Origin: Mucilaginibacter sp.
GTDB lineage: Bacteria > Bacteroidota > Bacteroidia > Sphingobacteriales > Sphingobacteriaceae
Assembly (NCBI GenBank): GCA_031292485.1
Contig: JARLHA010000008.1
Span: 1 to 64,000, forward strand
DNA length: 64,000 bases
Direction: 5' to 3'
This document shows positions 9,101-16,390 of the stretch, one piece after another. The first letter of the stretch is position 1, and each line of letters begins with the position of its first letter. Made by a program: the position numbers and the translations under genes. The notes under the pieces are model-generated. The model was given only the letters and a program-made list of their open reading frames with translations, was not told where the DNA came from and searched no databases.

Positions 9101-9156
9101 AATGCAAAAAATAGAATAAAAGCAGTTGTAACAACACCCCGGATGATAAGCTTCAT
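6106..9156 (-). CDS. GH92 family exo-alpha-mannosidase with accessory C-terminal domains
   Basis: The 1016-residue secreted enzyme has a signal peptide ending SSSAQ. The GH92 beta-sandwich N-domain starts with YTQFVNPFIGTGGHGHTYPG. The (alpha/alpha)6 catalytic domain shows SLWDTYRAEDPL, YTEGNSWQYS and the GNEDCGQMSAW motif with the conserved acidic residues. After about residue 790 come a chitobiase/hexosaminidase C-terminal-type domain (IYYTLDGTVPS) and a discoidin-like F5/8 domain (about 870-1016), probably for carbohydrate binding. GH92 enzymes are Ca-dependent inverting alpha-mannosidases acting on N-glycan or yeast mannan. The linkage is not readable here. No SusC/SusD or other GH is next to it, so it is not in a recognisable polysaccharide utilisation locus. 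Confidence 0.93.
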   Translation of the reverse strand: MKLIIRGVVTTAFILFFALSSSAQRKKDYTQFVNPFIGTGGHGHTYPGATVPFGMVQLSPDTRLDGWDGCSGYYYTDTLVYGFSHTHLSGTGIEDYCDVLFMPTTGEPKLKNTEYISGFKKKNEIATPGYYKTHLDKYNIDAELTASTRVGVHRYSFPKTSEANIIIDLLHRDLVLDSWIEVVNDHEIRGFRESKSWAADQSVYFYAKFSKPFKTYGIALNDTLQPGKSKLQGKNVKMYIRFNDPREVVAKVGISSVSTDGALRNLDAEVPDFDFKKVEKTAKTLWEQELGKIEVEGGGPSASDQREGQNMNPPTGYNTQTGYYHPPKQKKEQIIDYAKKKQTIFYTALYHAMLAPNVYSDVDGQYRGMDQKVHMANDFNYYTVFSLWDTYRAEDPLLNLIDRKRTLDFIKSFLAMYEQGGLLPIWPLASNETFCMVGNHSIPVIVDAYAKGIRDFDAGEAFTAMKAAVNRNQFGLDSYRKNGVVLADDEPESVSKTLEYAIDDWCIAQMAKMLNKQDDYKAFIQRAQYWKNNYNNQNGFMQARTNGGWYTPFEPTDINNNYTEGNSWQYSFLAPQDVETLADRMGGKAAFEAKLDELFTTDSKLTGRQQDDVSGLIGQYAHGNEPSHHMAYLYNFTNSPEKTQYYIDKILREEYSDKPDGLSGNEDCGQMSAWYVISSLGIYNIAPGQQQFQIGMPQFDKAVINLENGKKFTILNSGANISSSNIYLQGMNLNKRLYNKIHLDYADIANGGTFEVFTGRLPNKLFVQDLEKPTSRITDELIIPNPYIIAPAKAFKEPFDIQIKCADTAAKIYYTLDGTVPSASSTLYSSPIHISTNTTIKAIAIENGKNSFVDEGTFFKIRSDIKLTLVNKYLANYADEGDNALINGIRGKANWRLGNWQGYQGNHLVAIVDMGQVKPIKRVSLGTLQDTRSWIVFPPAVEYWVSDDGVNYKLAATINTKVDITDLNVQTQEFTAPLNVNARYIKLVAKQYGPLPAWHESKGEPSYIFADEITVE

Positions 9157-9190
9157 TGAGATCGGTTAAATAATTAAGGGTAAAAATAAG

Positions 9191-9284
9191 GTCTGAACTC
9201 GAATTTATCGAATTATACAGAATTTAAGGATAGAATCTTTTTTAATTCTAATAATTCCTTAATTCTATAAATTCGAGTTCAGAC
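9191..9284. repeat. 94-bp palindromic element (GTCTGAACTC family), copy 1
   Basis: Perfect 18-bp inverted ends (GTCTGAACTCGAATTTAT at 9191-9208 and its complement at 9267-9284) enclose an AATT-rich core. Nearly the same length and ends recur at 36274-36367 and 41559-41651. It lies between the omega-amidase stop and the GH92 start. Confidence 0.8.
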
Positions 9285-9288
9285 AGTT

Positions 9289-10068
9289 TCAGACAATAAT
9301 CTTGAAGTCATCCTCATCTTTCAAAAACGGCAGCGCGCGCCTGGTTTTTGTTACTTCATCCGCGTTGATGGTGAACGTATAAAGGTCTTCTTCGTCGCGT
9401 TTATAATAAATTACGTTGCCGGTTGGGTCGATACAGGTAGAATCGCCGGAATGATAAACTTCATTGCCATCATGTCCAACCCGGTTTACCCCAATCACAT
9501 AGGCCTGGTTCTCAATCGCCCTGGCGTTGATCAACGTGCGCCAGTGAGCGATCCTTTTTTCGGGCCAGTTAGCGGTAACGATCAGCAGATCATACTCAGC
9601 GTGCGCATTTCTTAACCAAACCGGGAAACGGAGGTCGTAACAAATCATTGGGCAGATATTCCACCCTTTTAATTCAACAATAAGCCTTTTATTGCCGGGG
9701 GTATAGGTCATATGCTCTTTCCCCATGGCAAACAGGTGACGCTTATCATAATATTCATAAGTGCCGTCGGGCCGCATCCAGATAAGGCGGTTATAGTATT
9801 TTTCGTTTTCTTTTATAATGATGGTGCCGGTTAAAACACAATCAAATTCTTTTGCGATTTTAAACATCCACTTCATGGTTTTACCGCCCATGGCTTCGGC
9901 CAGTTTTTCAGCTTCCATTGAAAATCCCGTGCTGAACATTTCCGGTAAAATAATCAGGTTGGTTTTTTCGCGGATATTGGATAAACGTGTAGTAATATTC
10001 TGCAGGTTTTTATCGATGTTTTCCCAGTAAAGATATCCCTGGAAGGTGGTTACTTTTAAATTTTCCAT
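9289..10068 (-). CDS. Nitrilase-superfamily omega-amidase (YafV/Nit2 type)
   Basis: This carbon-nitrogen hydrolase of 259 residues has the catalytic triad in place: Glu43 (LPEMF), Lys109 (YYDKRHLF) and Cys143 (MICYDLRFP). The TGFSM, WPEKR and NRVG segments are characteristic of the YafV/Nit2 branch. That branch hydrolyses alpha-ketoglutaramate, the keto acid left when glutamine donates its amino group in a transamination. The next gene upstream on the same strand is a YbdL-like aminotransferase, which would produce that substrate, so the two likely form a functional pair. The 130-bp spacer between them holds a palindrome rather than an obvious promoter. Confidence 0.87.
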   Translation of the reverse strand: MENLKVTTFQGYLYWENIDKNLQNITTRLSNIREKTNLIILPEMFSTGFSMEAEKLAEAMGGKTMKWMFKIAKEFDCVLTGTIIIKENEKYYNRLIWMRPDGTYEYYDKRHLFAMGKEHMTYTPGNKRLIVELKGWNICPMICYDLRFPVWLRNAHAEYDLLIVTANWPEKRIAHWRTLINARAIENQAYVIGVNRVGHDGNEVYHSGDSTCIDPTGNVIYYKRDEEDLYTFTINADEVTKTRRALPFLKDEDDFKIIV

Positions 10069-10078
10069 TCGTTCGTTT

Positions 10079-10203
10079 GGTTCATAGTTAATAGATAATA
10101 GTTCATGGAAGCTTCAAATGTTCAATATTTTCGACTTTATATAATGAAATTCACCGCACAACCAAAAAGGCCATGAACTATGAACTATCAACCATGAACT
10201 ATA
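10079..10203. repeat. Word-type inverted repeat (TTCATAGTT / AACTATGAA)
   Basis: The left arm (about 10079-10108) and right arm (about 10170-10203) are built of TTCATAGTT/ATAGTTCATGG words and their complements. The right arm overlaps the 3' end of the aminotransferase gene. Confidence 0.55.
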
Positions 10204-11344
10204 CTTTCAACAATCTTTCAACGGCTTTATCAAGCGTTTCTTGTCTTTTGGCGAAACAAAAACGTAAAACATGATGATCGGTGCCCTTGGTATAGAACGC
10301 CGAAGTGGGTATAGCTGCCACGCCAAATTCCCTTGTTAAACGAAGCGAAAAGCCGCTATCCTTCTCATCTGTGATGTTTTCGAAAGTTACGGATTGAAAA
10401 TAGGAGCCCGAACACGGCAATAGTTTAAACTTCGTTTGCTCCAATCCTTTCCTGAAATAATCGCGTTTTTTTTCAAAAAATTCCGGGAGACTTAAATAAG
10501 TATTTTCATCTTTCAGATATTCTGAAATGGCATATTGTATCGGCGCGTTTACGCTAAAAACCAAAAACTGGTGTACTTTTCTGAACTCGCTCATCAGAAA
10601 AGCCGGCGCCATGCAATAGCCAACTTTCCAGCCGGTGGCGTGGAATGGCTTACCAAAAGAAGCAACTATAAAACTGCGTTGCTGCAACTCAGGGTAGCGG
10701 GCCATGCTGTGATGTGTTTCGCCGTCGTATATCAGATGTTCATACACCTCATCGCTCAGGATTAAAATATCCTGATTTTTTACCAGGGCGCTTAATTCAT
10801 CAATATCCTCTTTCTTCAGGATGGTTGCAGTTGGGTTATGTGGTGTATTCAGGATGATCATCCTGGTTTTATGATTGATGAGCCGTTTTACCATATCCCA
10901 GGGGATGCGGTAATCAGGCGGCTCTAACTCCAGTGATTTCACGATGCCGCCCATCAGTTTTATAGCCGGCGCATAACAATCAAAGGCCGGCTCGAAGATG
11001 ATCACCTCATCGTTGGGGTTAATCACTGCAGTAATTGCCGTAAAAATAGCTTGCGTGCCGCCTGCGGTTATGGTAATCTCAGTATCCGGGTTGTATACGG
11101 CGCCGTAAAGTTTTTCGGTTTTTTCGGCTATGCGTTCGCGCAGGGCCTGCACACCCGGCATAGGGGCGTATTGGTTATGTCCCTGCTTCATGGCGGTATC
11201 CACCAGTTTGATCAATTCAGGAGAAGTATCAAAATCCGGAAAACCCTGTGATAAATTTATAGCGCCAACTTCATTTGCCAAAGCCGACATTAAGGTAAAG
11301 ATGGTTGTTCCCGTTTGGGGCAATTTTGAAATGATAGGAGTCAT
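10199..11344 (-). CDS. Class I/II aminotransferase, methionine/glutamine-K (YbdL) type
   Basis: The PLP enzyme of 381 residues has the usual fold-type I motifs: the NQYAPMPG substrate loop, TAGGTQAIF, the NTPHNPT cofactor-ring motif, SDEVYEHLIYDG, and SFGKPFHATGWK with the Schiff-base Lys232. The spacing and the FHATGWKVGY segment match YbdL and kynurenine/glutamine-K transaminases, which favour aromatic and sulfur 2-oxo acids. With the neighbouring omega-amidase it would regenerate methionine (or an aromatic amino acid) from its keto acid, using glutamine as donor and pulling the reaction by hydrolysing the product. The exact keto-acid substrate is inferred, not shown. Confidence 0.88.
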   Translation of the reverse strand: MTPIISKLPQTGTTIFTLMSALANEVGAINLSQGFPDFDTSPELIKLVDTAMKQGHNQYAPMPGVQALRERIAEKTEKLYGAVYNPDTEITITAGGTQAIFTAITAVINPNDEVIIFEPAFDCYAPAIKLMGGIVKSLELEPPDYRIPWDMVKRLINHKTRMIILNTPHNPTATILKKEDIDELSALVKNQDILILSDEVYEHLIYDGETHHSMARYPELQQRSFIVASFGKPFHATGWKVGYCMAPAFLMSEFRKVHQFLVFSVNAPIQYAISEYLKDENTYLSLPEFFEKKRDYFRKGLEQTKFKLLPCSGSYFQSVTFENITDEKDSGFSLRLTREFGVAAIPTSAFYTKGTDHHVLRFCFAKRQETLDKAVERLLKV

Positions 11345-11367
11345 GCAGGCGTAAAAATACTTAAAAA

Positions 11368-11427
11368 AGCTAAAAGCATAAGGCTAAAAGCAAAAAGCTT
11401 TCTGCTTTCGCCTTTTAGCTTTTAGCA
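11368..11427. repeat. Word-type palindrome (GCTAAAAGC) in a divergent promoter region
   Basis: GCTAAAAGC/AAAAAGC words in the left arm (11369-11398) meet their complements in the right arm (11398-11427) with almost no loop. It sits between the divergent starts at 11344 and 11456, where both promoters should be. Confidence 0.6.
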
Positions 11428-11455
11428 TTTCAGCTGATTTATATAACTTAGTACC

Positions 11456-12427
11456 ATGAAGCCATTGAAATACGTTTCCCTTATTTTTCTTACTGCCATT
11501 ATTAGCGCATGCCATTCAGGCGATAAAAAAACTGTTCCTGTTGTTGGCTTTGTGGATGCTTTTGAAGATGCTTCCATCGCGCCAGCGCGTACCGGTTTTG
11601 TGGATGCATTGAAGAAAAATGGCTTTAGCGAAGATCAGAAAAATATCAAAATAGAATACAGCAATGCGCAGGGAAGCATCCCGACACTGACACAGATCGT
11701 TAACCAGTTTGTTTCCGAAAAAGTTGACCTGATGGCCACTTGTACCACTTTGTCGTCCATCACTGCTGCGCAGAAAACCAAAACCATCCCCATATTTATG
11801 ATGGTTTCGCCTATTGTAAAATTGATGAAACTGGAAGGTGCAGACGGCAAAGCCCCTGCTAATCTATTTGGTGCGGTGGAGGATTTGAATTATATTGATA
11901 CTTCTTTTTCAAATATCCCCAGGTTCTTAAAGCCGAAGGCCGGTAAACTGGTGGTTGGTATGATTTACAACCAGTCGGAGCCGCAATCGGTTGACGCCAA
12001 AAACAGGATACAGTCCCTGGCGGATAAAATGAATATTACCTTAATTGCTTTGCCTTTAAATTCTTCGGCTGATGCGCAACTGGTGACACAGGCTCTGCTA
12101 AATAAAAACATCGATGCCTTTTTTGCTAACCCCGATAATACTGTATTCAGCGCTTTTGAAACTATACTGAAGAGCTGCAACCAAAAAAATGTGCCTATTT
12201 TTACCAGCGAAGCGGGTTTGGTGCAGCGTGGCGCCGTTGCTGCTTTCGGCGCTGATATTTACCAATGGGGCTACCAGGCAGGTGAGCAGGCGGCACAATT
12301 CTTAAAAACACATTCAACAGCGGGGTTGCAACCCGAAATGGTAAAGGTGCGCAAAAGGGTTTATAACCCTGCTGCCGCTAAAAAATATAATATCACTGTT
12401 CCTCCAAATTTCGAAGCTGTTAAATAA
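11456..12427 (+). CDS. ABC transporter substrate-binding lipoprotein (ABC_sub_bind / TrpX-like)
   Basis: The protein of 323 residues has an SPII signal with the lipidated Cys19 (IISAC). The mature part has the two alpha/beta lobes of the ABC_sub_bind family: VVGFVDAFEDASIAPARTGFVDALKKNGF in the first lobe, LMATCTTLSSITA in the middle, and GAVAAFGADIYQWGYQAGEQAAQFL at the end. It would capture a small ligand in the periplasm and hand it to the permease encoded next. Relatives include tryptophan/tyrosine-binding TrpX-type proteins, but ligand identity cannot be read here. Its stop codon shares one base with the start of the permease gene, so translation is probably coupled. Confidence 0.88.
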   Translation: MKPLKYVSLIFLTAIISACHSGDKKTVPVVGFVDAFEDASIAPARTGFVDALKKNGFSEDQKNIKIEYSNAQGSIPTLTQIVNQFVSEKVDLMATCTTLSSITAAQKTKTIPIFMMVSPIVKLMKLEGADGKAPANLFGAVEDLNYIDTSFSNIPRFLKPKAGKLVVGMIYNQSEPQSVDAKNRIQSLADKMNITLIALPLNSSADAQLVTQALLNKNIDAFFANPDNTVFSAFETILKSCNQKNVPIFTSEAGLVQRGAVAAFGADIYQWGYQAGEQAAQFLKTHSTAGLQPEMVKVRKRVYNPAAAKKYNITVPPNFEAVK

Positions 12428-13296
12428 TGGATTTTTACCTCACCGCATTATTGCAGGGCTTGTGTTTTTCTGGCATTGCGCTGGGGATCTATATCTCCAT
12501 GAAAATATTTAACATCCCGGACATTACTACCGATGGCAGTTATACCCTGGGTGCCGTGGTAACGGCTGTGTTGCTTACCCATCATCAGCCAACGTATATT
12601 ATTTTGCCAGTGGTGATCATCGCAGGCGGAATTGCCGGTGCTATAACAGGTATTATCCATACTAAATTAAAGATCAATGCGCTGCTGGCTGGTATTTTGG
12701 TGATGACGGCTCTTTATTCAGTTAATTTGCGGTTGATGGGGCGGTCAAACCTCCCATTGATCAACGTACCGTCTTTGTTTACCCTGATCAATATAAGTGC
12801 CGACGCAAATCACAATTCTTTTTGGATTTTGTTGTGCTTTGTTGCCCTTATCACATTAATCATAGGTTACCTGCTTAAAACGGATTTTGGGCTTGCCATG
12901 CGGGCAACCGGGAACAGCGAATCGATGATCCGCTCGCTTGGCGTAAATACCGACAGGATGAAGATTACCGGCCTGGCCCTGGCGAATGCTTTAACGGCGC
13001 TAAGCGGCTACCTCATCAGCCAGTTGCAGGGATATACTGACATCAGCATGGGGATAGGAATTGTGATCATAGGATTAGGCTCCGTGATCATCGCCGAAAC
13101 GATGATCAACTGGCTGCGCATCACCTCCGTTTGGCTAAGCTTAGTTTTAGTGTTAACAGGTGCTATTATATTTCAATTTGTGCTTGCCATAACGCTTGAT
13201 ATCGGGGTTGATCCTATTTTTCTGAAAGTTGTAACGGCAGTTTTTGTGTTGCTAATAGTGAGTTTGCCAAGAATTAATTTTAGAACCGCAAAATAA
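12427..13296 (+). CDS. ABC transporter permease, branched-chain-type (TrpY-like)
   Basis: The inner-membrane protein of 289 residues has about 8-9 hydrophobic segments. It has the BPD_transp_2 features of the LivH/TrpY class: NIPDITTDGSYTLGA near the N-terminus and the cytoplasmic coupling segment DFGLAMRATGNSESMIRSLGV (about 154-174), which should contact the ATPase. It forms the translocation path for the ligand bound by the preceding lipoprotein. A single permease gene implies a homodimer. It starts on the last base of the previous stop codon. A separate spacer of 84 bp follows before the ATPase gene. Confidence 0.88.
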   Translation: MDFYLTALLQGLCFSGIALGIYISMKIFNIPDITTDGSYTLGAVVTAVLLTHHQPTYIILPVVIIAGGIAGAITGIIHTKLKINALLAGILVMTALYSVNLRLMGRSNLPLINVPSLFTLINISADANHNSFWILLCFVALITLIIGYLLKTDFGLAMRATGNSESMIRSLGVNTDRMKITGLALANALTALSGYLISQLQGYTDISMGIGIVIIGLGSVIIAETMINWLRITSVWLSLVLVLTGAIIFQFVLAITLDIGVDPIFLKVVTAVFVLLIVSLPRINFRTAK

Positions 13297-13380
13297 ATCA
13301 GAAACGGCGACGCCCTCTTGAGCACCTAAAAAAAATCAACAATAGCGAAAAATCGAAATTCCGAATTCCGAAATCAAGAC

Positions 13381-14130
13381 ATGATCGACATCGACAACAT
13401 ACACAAAACATTCAATACCGGAAGGTCAAATCAGGTAAATGCCGTTAATGGCATCGACTTGCATATCAAATCGGGTGAATTTGTGGTGATTGTTGGTTCA
13501 AACGGTTCCGGAAAGACTACTTTACTTGATATGGTTGCAGGAAGTGTATTCCCAAACACTGGAAGTATTATTATTGATGGGGCGGATGTGACGAAAATGC
13601 CCGATTACAGGCGCAGCGAATGGATTGCCCGGGTTTTTCAAAACCCCATGAGCGGTACAGCATCAGATTTGAGTATTATTGATAATTTCAGACTGGCAGC
13701 CATACGTACGCGGCCAAAAGGGTTGACCATCGGCATTAACGATACCTTCAAAAACCAGGTGAAGGAGAAAATCTCAACGCTTGGCCTCGGCCTCGAAAAT
13801 AAAATAGAACAGCCTATGGGCACCTTATCCGGCGGTCAACGCCAGGCGTTGACCTTATTGATGAGTGTAATGGACAGTTGTAAAGTTTTGCTTTTGGACG
13901 AACCTACTGCCGCGCTCGACCCCCGTTCTGCCCAAGTCGTGATGAAAACCGCTGAAGAGTTAATCAAAGATTATCGCCTCACTGCTATCCTTATCACCCA
14001 TAATTTAAAAGACGCCTACACCTATGGCACCCGGCTAATTTTGATGGGAGAGGGGCTGGTAATGAAAAACCTTGATGCCCAACAAAAATCAGCCTTAAAG
14101 CAGAACGATCTGTTTGACTGGTTTGGGTGA
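13381..14130 (+). CDS. ABC transporter ATP-binding protein (TrpZ-like)
   Basis: The 249-residue nucleotide-binding subunit has all key motifs: Walker A GSNGSGKTT (about 39-47), a Q-loop RVFQNP, signature LSGGQRQALTLL, Walker B VLLLDEP followed by the D-loop, and switch His in ITHNL. Its sequence is of the LivG/TrpZ class, in line with the upstream permease. It energises the three-gene uptake system. The 84-bp spacer before it contains words like CGAAATTCCG instead of a clear terminator, so it is probably read from the same transcript. Transcription likely ends at the strong hairpin at 14153-14191. Confidence 0.9.
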   Translation: MIDIDNIHKTFNTGRSNQVNAVNGIDLHIKSGEFVVIVGSNGSGKTTLLDMVAGSVFPNTGSIIIDGADVTKMPDYRRSEWIARVFQNPMSGTASDLSIIDNFRLAAIRTRPKGLTIGINDTFKNQVKEKISTLGLGLENKIEQPMGTLSGGQRQALTLLMSVMDSCKVLLLDEPTAALDPRSAQVVMKTAEELIKDYRLTAILITHNLKDAYTYGTRLILMGEGLVMKNLDAQQKSALKQNDLFDWFG

Positions 14131-14152
14131 TTATGATTTCACCGATAGGTTT

Positions 14153-14191
14153 ATGATGACACCGATTTTAAACAAGAATCGGTGTCATCAT
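14153..14191. terminator. Bidirectional terminator between convergent operons
   Basis: A perfect 15-bp stem (ATGATGACACCGATT and complement) with a 9-nt loop sits between the ABC uptake operon (plus) and the cytochrome gene (minus). Confidence 0.75.
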
Positions 14192-14199
14192 TATAAAAA

Positions 14200-14640
14200 T
14201 CATTTAATAGTCGCCCGGACCTTTTTTACTTCTGATGTTTTCACCGAACTGGCCTTATTTCCAAAGCTACGGCGCACAAAAGTTAATACATCTGCGATTT
14301 GCTGGTCAGTCAAATCTTTATGCGGGGTCATTATATTCGAATAAGTTTGGCCGTTGATCTCTACTTCTTCCTTAAATCCGTTTAAAACGATGGTGATCAG
14401 CTTGGTTTTATCGCCCAGCACGTAAGTTGTATTGATGAGCGGGGGATTCATCATCGGTACGCCATTACCATCGGCCATGTGGCAAGCTACGCAAATCTTT
14501 CCGTAAACTACCTTGCCTCTTGCCATTGATACAGCTGTACCTGAATGGTGTACCGTCTTTTTTTTATGTGTGACCTGCGCCTGTAAACCGTTAAAAAGCA
14601 AGGTCGAAACTAATATTATTGCTAAAAGTTTGATCTTCAT
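14200..14640 (-). CDS. Secreted mono-heme cytochrome c
   Basis: The protein of 146 residues starts with a signal peptide (core LLAIILVSTLLF, cleavage near LQAQ). It carries one heme-binding CVACH motif (Cys50, Cys53, His54) followed by ADGNGVPMMNPPL, with a likely axial Met in NIMTPH near residue 115. It would accept electrons in the periplasm. Its ATG shares one base with the stop codon of the upstream dehydrogenase-like gene, so the two are translationally coupled and the cytochrome is the natural electron acceptor for that enzyme. It has a Lys/Arg-rich C-terminal tail of about 15 residues. Confidence 0.9.
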   Translation of the reverse strand: MKIKLLAIILVSTLLFNGLQAQVTHKKKTVHHSGTAVSMARGKVVYGKICVACHMADGNGVPMMNPPLINTTYVLGDKTKLITIVLNGFKEEVEINGQTYSNIMTPHKDLTDQQIADVLTFVRRSFGNKASSVKTSEVKKVRATIK

Positions 14641-15899
14641 TATTTCTTGTAAGTGATTTTATAAATAGTACCATGCTGATCGTCGCTCACATAAAGAGAT
14701 CCATCAGGGCCCTGAGCCAGGCCACATGGGCGATGTGCCGCGCCACCGGGCGATTTATTGGCCCCTGCAAATCCATCGGCAAAAACTTCCCATTTGCCAT
14801 CGGGCTTGCCATCTTTAAATGGCTGAAACACCACACAATACCCAGCCTGAGGTAGCGGCGCCCTGTTCCACGAGCCATGGAACGCGATGAAAGCTCCGTT
14901 TTTGTATTTTTCAGGAAATTGATTACCCGTGTAGAAAAGCAATCCGTCCGGGGCATAGTGACCCGGATAGGCAGCTACCGGGTTGATGTATTTTGGATCC
15001 GCAGCCTTTTTGCCATCGCCGCCATATTCGGGGCCGAGCATGTTTTTGTTTTGCATCCAGTCGTAATAAACATACGGCCATCCTGCATTGTCGCCTTTTT
15101 TTATAGCAAACATACATTCAGACGGTAGCTCCGCCGATTGTTTTTCAGAATATAGATTGGGATAGAGGTCGTGCAGTGCATCGCGCCCGTGCTGCATTAC
15201 AAACAGCTGGTTATCCTGCTGGTTCCATGAAATGCCGACTACATTCCTTAATCCCCAGGCATAATGAACGCCATCACCGTAGTGCTGGTCGGGCTTATTG
15301 GCCTTAAATTGCCAGATTCCGGCGGCCGAGTCCAATATTGGACAGCCGGTTGCCTTAGGATCATAGTCGCTGCATATATTTGAGTAAGCGCCAATATTTA
15401 CGTAAATATTGCCATCATTATCCAGGCAAATGGCTTTCGGTTCGTGCATCCTTCTCCCAATTAATCCGGTAACTATTCGTTCCGGCTGCGCCTGGGGAGC
15501 CACCTCATTTTTATCATTTAATTTAAAACGAAATACATCAGTATTGTTAGAGGCATATAAATACCCATCTTTTATAGCGATACCGGTGCCACCAAAATTG
15601 CCAAAGGTCGACTTTAATGTAGCCTTGTCACCATCGATATGGTATACCAATATGCTTTTTCCTTTCCTGTTATTGGCCAGGTGTACATAAAGGTCGTTCT
15701 CCGGCGTAACCACCATATGTCTTGGGCTACCTGTGTTTTCGGCAATTGCCACCGCGCTAAACCCTTCAGGAATGGTTAAGCCTGCGCTGGCAGCTGTGCC
15801 CGAACCGGTAGCAGGCGCGTCTTTGCAAGCGTTAAAAAGTATCAATCCCACCACTGCGAATACGGGCAATAGCAGGAACATCATTTTTTTCATTTTCAT
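14640..15899 (-). CDS. Sorbosone-dehydrogenase-like beta-propeller lipoprotein (PQQ-type)
   Basis: The protein of 419 residues has a lipobox LFNAC (Cys25), so it is anchored on the periplasmic side. The mature part resembles the soluble glucose/sorbosone dehydrogenase (GSDH) six-bladed propeller: IPEGFSAVAIAEN, GLIGRRMHEPKAICLDNDG, YAWGLRNVVGISWN, and a C-terminal AAHRPCGLAQGPDGSLYVSDD. Such enzymes oxidise sugars or sugar-derived aldehydes with PQQ as cofactor. Substrate and cofactor use are inferred. It is the first gene of a two-gene unit with the overlapping cytochrome c. No pqq biosynthesis genes are in the window. Confidence 0.85.
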   Translation of the reverse strand: MKMKKMMFLLLPVFAVVGLILFNACKDAPATGSGTAASAGLTIPEGFSAVAIAENTGSPRHMVVTPENDLYVHLANNRKGKSILVYHIDGDKATLKSTFGNFGGTGIAIKDGYLYASNNTDVFRFKLNDKNEVAPQAQPERIVTGLIGRRMHEPKAICLDNDGNIYVNIGAYSNICSDYDPKATGCPILDSAAGIWQFKANKPDQHYGDGVHYAWGLRNVVGISWNQQDNQLFVMQHGRDALHDLYPNLYSEKQSAELPSECMFAIKKGDNAGWPYVYYDWMQNKNMLGPEYGGDGKKAADPKYINPVAAYPGHYAPDGLLFYTGNQFPEKYKNGAFIAFHGSWNRAPLPQAGYCVVFQPFKDGKPDGKWEVFADGFAGANKSPGGAAHRPCGLAQGPDGSLYVSDDQHGTIYKITYKK

Positions 15900-16314
15900 A
15901 AGTTAATTGTTATTTGGTAACCAAAGTTAATTTAAAGTGTATTATCCAACTAAAATGTTTTGTACTAAAATGGTTACAGAGGTTGTCTCTACCGTAAAAC
16001 TGACAATTATATGTGATTTTTTTGCGTCGATCGGCGGTTCATTTAAGGGGAAGCGTTGCAAAGTATTAATAATAAGCAAGATATAACCCGATAAGTGGTT
16101 GTAGTTTTTTTAGATATATTCTGTATATATGACATTTAACGGAATATAATTTTGTTAAATATTAACTATATAAAATATTGGCGAGATATATTAAACTATT
16201 ATCATTTTTCATCGTCATAGATGTATAAAATTTGGCAGGAAGAAACGTAAGTAGAATTAACAAACAAAACAATAAATCTACGAGATGTTTCATCACAACT
16301 AAACAATAAAGAAA
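15900..16314. other. Long AT-rich divergent intergenic region
   Basis: About 415 bp lie between divergent genes and must contain promoters for the dehydrogenase unit (minus) and the secreted protein (plus). I see no convincing -7/-33 pair, no RNA fold of a known class and no long repeat. The plus-strand 5' leader appears long. Confidence 0.5.
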
Positions 16315-16389
16315 ATGAAACCATCATTAACTACAAAAAATCAAACAACGTTAATGATCGCTTCATCACCATTAAAAAAAATCAAGTAA
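16315..16389 (+). CDS. Possible 24-codon leader ORF
   Basis: ATG at 16315 opens 24 codons (MKPSLTTKNQTTLMIASSPL... ending KKIK) and stops at 16387-16389, one base before the ATG of the next gene. It is polar, with no clear membrane segment. The tight spacing suggests a translated leader or translational coupling. It could also be chance in AT-rich DNA. Confidence 0.35.
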   Translation: MKPSLTTKNQTTLMIASSPLKKIK

Positions 16390-16390
16390 G

